DNA of 64,000 nucleotides, taken from assembly GCF_018255755.1 (NCBI RefSeq), contig NZ_CP073766.1, forward strand, positions 6,818,501-6,882,500. The letters are read 5' to 3'. Shown piece by piece: positions 61,892-64,000 of the stretch. Positions within the stretch are counted from its first letter, which is position 1; the number at the start of each line of letters is the position of its first letter. Position numbers and translations under genes: made by a program. Origin of the DNA: Chitinophaga sp. HK235 (GTDB taxonomy: Bacteria; Bacteroidota; Bacteroidia; Chitinophagales; Chitinophagaceae). Below the pieces are notes generated by a model. That model had not been told where the DNA came from. It ran no database searches and saw only the letters and a list, made by a program, of their open reading frames with translations.

Positions 61892-62890
61892 ATGATAACA
61901 AAGGAAAGCTACCGGCCTACGCCTGCTACTGCATGGACCGGCCGTACAGATGGTAAGGAAGCTGACCTGCTGCGCTGGCATCAGGTCATAAAGACAGTGG
62001 ACCTGCTGCAACAGCCACTGCCTGCGCTGCAAAAAGGACAGAAAGGCGTTGTATTCCTGGGCTTTGCCTGCGATGAAGGTGTACGCCGCAACAAGGGCCG
62101 TACCGGCGCAGTAGAAGGTCCCGGTGTGTTGAGAAAAGTCATCGCCAATTTCCCGGCCCACTTCAGCGAACAGGCCGTACTGCTCGATGCAGGCGATATC
62201 GTTTGCGTCGGCACAGCGCTCGAAGAGGCACAGCTGGTGCTCAGCAATGCTGTACAAGCCATCCTCACAGCCGGTTATCTGCCTGTGCTGCTGGGCGGCG
62301 GACATGAAATTACGTATGGCCATGCCAGTGGTATACGTCAGTATATGCATGGAAAGGGACAGCTCGGACTGATCAATTTCGACGCCCATTTTGATATCCG
62401 CATCCCTGGCGAAGAAGGACCCAGCTCAGGCACTGGTTTCTGGCAACTGGCACAGGATTGCAAACAAAGCGGTGAGCCTTTCAACTACCTTGCCCTTGGC
62501 ATCCAGAAAAACGGTAACACCCGCCAGCTCTTTAATATAGCAGGCGAAGAAGGCGCTACCTATGTAGGGGCCGATGCCTTCCATCTGGAAGATAAAGACA
62601 CCATTTTTGCAGCCATACAACATTTCCTCAGCCAGGTAGACAAAGTATACCTGACCACCTGTCTGGATGTTTTTGCGGCACCTTTTGCACCAGGTGTCAG
62701 TGCTACCGCCTACAATGGCATTACCCCCGGTGGCCTGTTCCTGCAGTGTTACAGGGCCATCCTTGAAAGTGGAAAAGTATGTGGAGTGGATATTGCTGAA
62801 CTAAATCCTTCACTGGACATCGACAACCGTACTGCCAAACTGGGCGCTGCTATTATCTTTGAAGTGCTTATGGCTTATTGTGGAGAATAA
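61892..62890 (+). CDS. hutG: Formimidoylglutamase
   Basis: A 332-residue arginase-family Mn enzyme that hydrolyses N-formimidoyl-glutamate to glutamate and formamide. Metal ligands: LGGGHEITYGHAS (His), NFDAHFDIR (Asp-His-Asp) and CLDVFAAPFAPGVSA (Asp-x-Phe). It starts 3 bases after hutI. With hutH, hutU and hutI it gives the pathway from histidine to glutamate; the alternative hutF/hutG2 (two-step) route is not present. Confidence 0.96.
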   Translation: MITKESYRPTPATAWTGRTDGKEADLLRWHQVIKTVDLLQQPLPALQKGQKGVVFLGFACDEGVRRNKGRTGAVEGPGVLRKVIANFPAHFSEQAVLLDAGDIVCVGTALEEAQLVLSNAVQAILTAGYLPVLLGGGHEITYGHASGIRQYMHGKGQLGLINFDAHFDIRIPGEEGPSSGTGFWQLAQDCKQSGEPFNYLALGIQKNGNTRQLFNIAGEEGATYVGADAFHLEDKDTIFAAIQHFLSQVDKVYLTTCLDVFAAPFAPGVSATAYNGITPGGLFLQCYRAILESGKVCGVDIAELNPSLDIDNRTAKLGAAIIFEVLMAYCGE

Positions 62891-62897
62891 TCTGCAG

Positions 62898-62932
62898 GCT
62901 GACTAAAAAGGGCCCTGCTCTTTTTAGTCAGC
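62898..62932. terminator. Terminator between hutG and the CHAD gene
   Basis: A 13-bp perfect stem (62898-62910 with 62920-62932), loop of 9. The stop codon of the CHAD gene lies inside the 3' arm. Confidence 0.8.
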
Positions 62933-63757
62933 ACTGTTGGTCAGCAGATGTACACGTTTGGCGCTATCCGCCAGTTTTTCCGTTGTTTCCCGTTGTAATT
63001 CATGAATCAGCTTTGATACATTGTCAGATAGCCCCGTTTTCTCTTTCTTCACTTTTGTGGCCGTATTTTTTACGAACAACAATAATTCACTGGCATCATG
63101 CCATTGCCCCAGCAGATCACCGGCTTTTTTGGTGTGCTGCAGCTGTTGCCGGTGTTGATGCGTATGATGTGGTAATTGTGTAATGATGCTCAGTTGATAA
63201 TACAGCCTCTTCGTATTTTTTCGCAGTTCATGCCACGTTGTATCCGGGGCATTGCTGTCCGGCAGCAGAATGTGTCTGTATTGTTTCGCTACATGTTCGG
63301 TCATAACTGCGATAGCGGCTTCATCTTCAATATCAGCGATGGCAGCTTTAAAGGCTTTCGGTAAGGTAGTCAGTTTTTTGACAGATAGTTGTTGGGACAA
63401 GGATTCCAGGGTAGCATCGAGGGTGGTCAGTTTTGTTTTCAGTAACAGATGAGCAACAGAAAAGCGCCAGGAGACTGTTTTTTCATGGCGAGCCAGAGAC
63501 AGTTCCTGTAGCTGGGTATCGCGTGATATACCGCCTATCTGCTGCAGTATTTTAAGCGTAGTCAGGTATTTATCTTTTTTGAGATGATAGCCGGGAATTT
63601 GTTGTGCCAATGCCAGTAGTGCACGTATTTTCTTACTGCCCACCCGGAGTTGATGGATGGCTTTTTGTCGCCGGGTGGGGTGCTGGAGCTGTTCAAATGA
63701 GGCCGCTACTGTGGAGCAGGCAGACTCCATATAATCGTACAGGAGGGTTTTGAGCAT
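62924..63757 (-). CDS. CHAD-domain protein
   Basis: A 277-residue CHAD (conserved histidine alpha-helical) protein. ATG at 63757 is preferred; upstream in-frame codons would add about 77 hydrophobic residues without CHAD homology. Seen: RQKAIHQLRVGSKKIRALLA (the first conserved His/Arg helix), TWHELRKNTKRLYYQLSII and LLGQWHDASELLLF. CHAD domains bind polyphosphate granules in other bacteria; a role in phosphate or stress storage is an inference. Confidence 0.85.
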   Translation of the reverse strand: MLKTLLYDYMESACSTVAASFEQLQHPTRRQKAIHQLRVGSKKIRALLALAQQIPGYHLKKDKYLTTLKILQQIGGISRDTQLQELSLARHEKTVSWRFSVAHLLLKTKLTTLDATLESLSQQLSVKKLTTLPKAFKAAIADIEDEAAIAVMTEHVAKQYRHILLPDSNAPDTTWHELRKNTKRLYYQLSIITQLPHHTHQHRQQLQHTKKAGDLLGQWHDASELLLFVKNTATKVKKEKTGLSDNVSKLIHELQRETTEKLADSAKRVHLLTNSAD

Positions 63758-63851
63758 TACACTAAAGATAACGTAAAATGGGAAGAAAAATAGGTATAAA
63801 TACGCAGGATTATCCGGTAGCCTTTTCATAGTTTTGGCAAAAATTATCCAA

Positions 63852-64000
63852 ATGCAAACCATCCTCAGATTAGCAGCTGCCGCATGGCTGCTGGCCTTTA
63901 GCATCCCTGCCATGGCCCAGAAAATCAAACTCGTGGAAGGCGATTTGTCTGCGCTGAAAAATGAAAAACAACTGAATGTCGAGTACACTTACAACCAGCT
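63852..64000 (+). CDS. Start of an exported protein (cut by window edge)
   Basis: From ATG 63852 a signal peptide MQTILRLAAAAWLLAFSIPA is followed by KIKLVEGDLSALKNEKQLNV. Only 49 codons are visible. A TAGTTTTG box at 63829-63836 fits a -7 promoter element but leaves a very short leader. Divergent from the CHAD gene. Confidence 0.65.
   Translation, partial: MQTILRLAAAAWLLAFSIPAMAQKIKLVEGDLSALKNEKQLNVEYTYNQ

Noticed and set aside
1..64000. CRISPR array, insertion sequence with transposase, or integrase
   Set aside because: No regularly spaced repeat array and no transposase or recombinase gene was seen; repeats found are short and intergenic.

Overview
The window comes from a member of the Bacteroidota, most likely a Chitinophaga-like genus of Chitinophagaceae. 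Evidence: Bacteroidota-type promoters (TTTG and TAnnTTTG boxes), families largely confined to this phylum (DUF2851, DUF4954, an MbnP/MbnH pair, a knob-fibre protein with the conserved C-terminal tail), a Rhs-core fossil with the typical Bacteroidota wording, and lipoboxes on many exported proteins. This placement is by pattern recognition; no database search was run.

Layout. 1-2.2 kb: methionine branch (cystathionine synthase/lyase-type enzyme, then homoserine dehydrogenase cut by the window edge) on the minus strand, behind a complete SAM-I riboswitch with its own promoter and intrinsic terminator. 2.2-6 kb: DUF2851 protein, OsmC protein, an exported protein and lipoyl synthase. 6-12 kb: a structured leader and a TolC/adaptor/RND tripartite efflux operon. 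12-17 kb: SdpI-like membrane protein, knob-fibre protein, AsmA-like protein and TrmH. 17-21.9 kb: a secreted SGNH-hydrolase-like giant with a small upstream paralogue of its N-terminal domain, a decayed Rhs locus and a small membrane protein. 21.9-29.2 kb: coiled-coil/beta-barrel protein, class I ribonucleotide reductase (nrdB, nrdA) and a two-gene ABC transporter. 29.2-36.7 kb: a composite repeat, a large unknown alpha-helical protein and the leucine operon leuC-[methyltransferase]-leuD-leuB-leuA; the methyltransferase carries a one-base frameshift. 36.7-45.4 kb: VanX-type dipeptidase, an oxidative (non-phosphorylating) L-fucose pathway with mutarotase and symporter but without fuconate dehydratase, then an MbnP/MbnH pair. 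45.5-56.4 kb: 3-methyladenine glycosylase, DUF4954 and glmS, an S9 peptidase, a histidine phosphatase, MgtE, a bestrophin and a SET-domain protein. 56.4-62.9 kb: a histidine-utilisation operon (hutH, hutU, hutI, hutG) led by a MarR regulator with two 28-bp palindromes upstream of it. 62.9-64 kb: a CHAD protein and the start of an exported protein.

The most distinctive feature beyond the genes is the density of short repeats at gene boundaries: (a) a 45-46 nt element at the 3' end of four genes, next to a strong terminator hairpin and in two cases supplying or overlapping the stop codon; (b) word-like inverted repeats inside five gene pairs, several abutting the downstream start codon; (c) a composite repeat that supplies the last codons of an ABC permease. 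The hut promoter region also contains a tRNA-Lys-like fragment between two 32-nt direct repeats.
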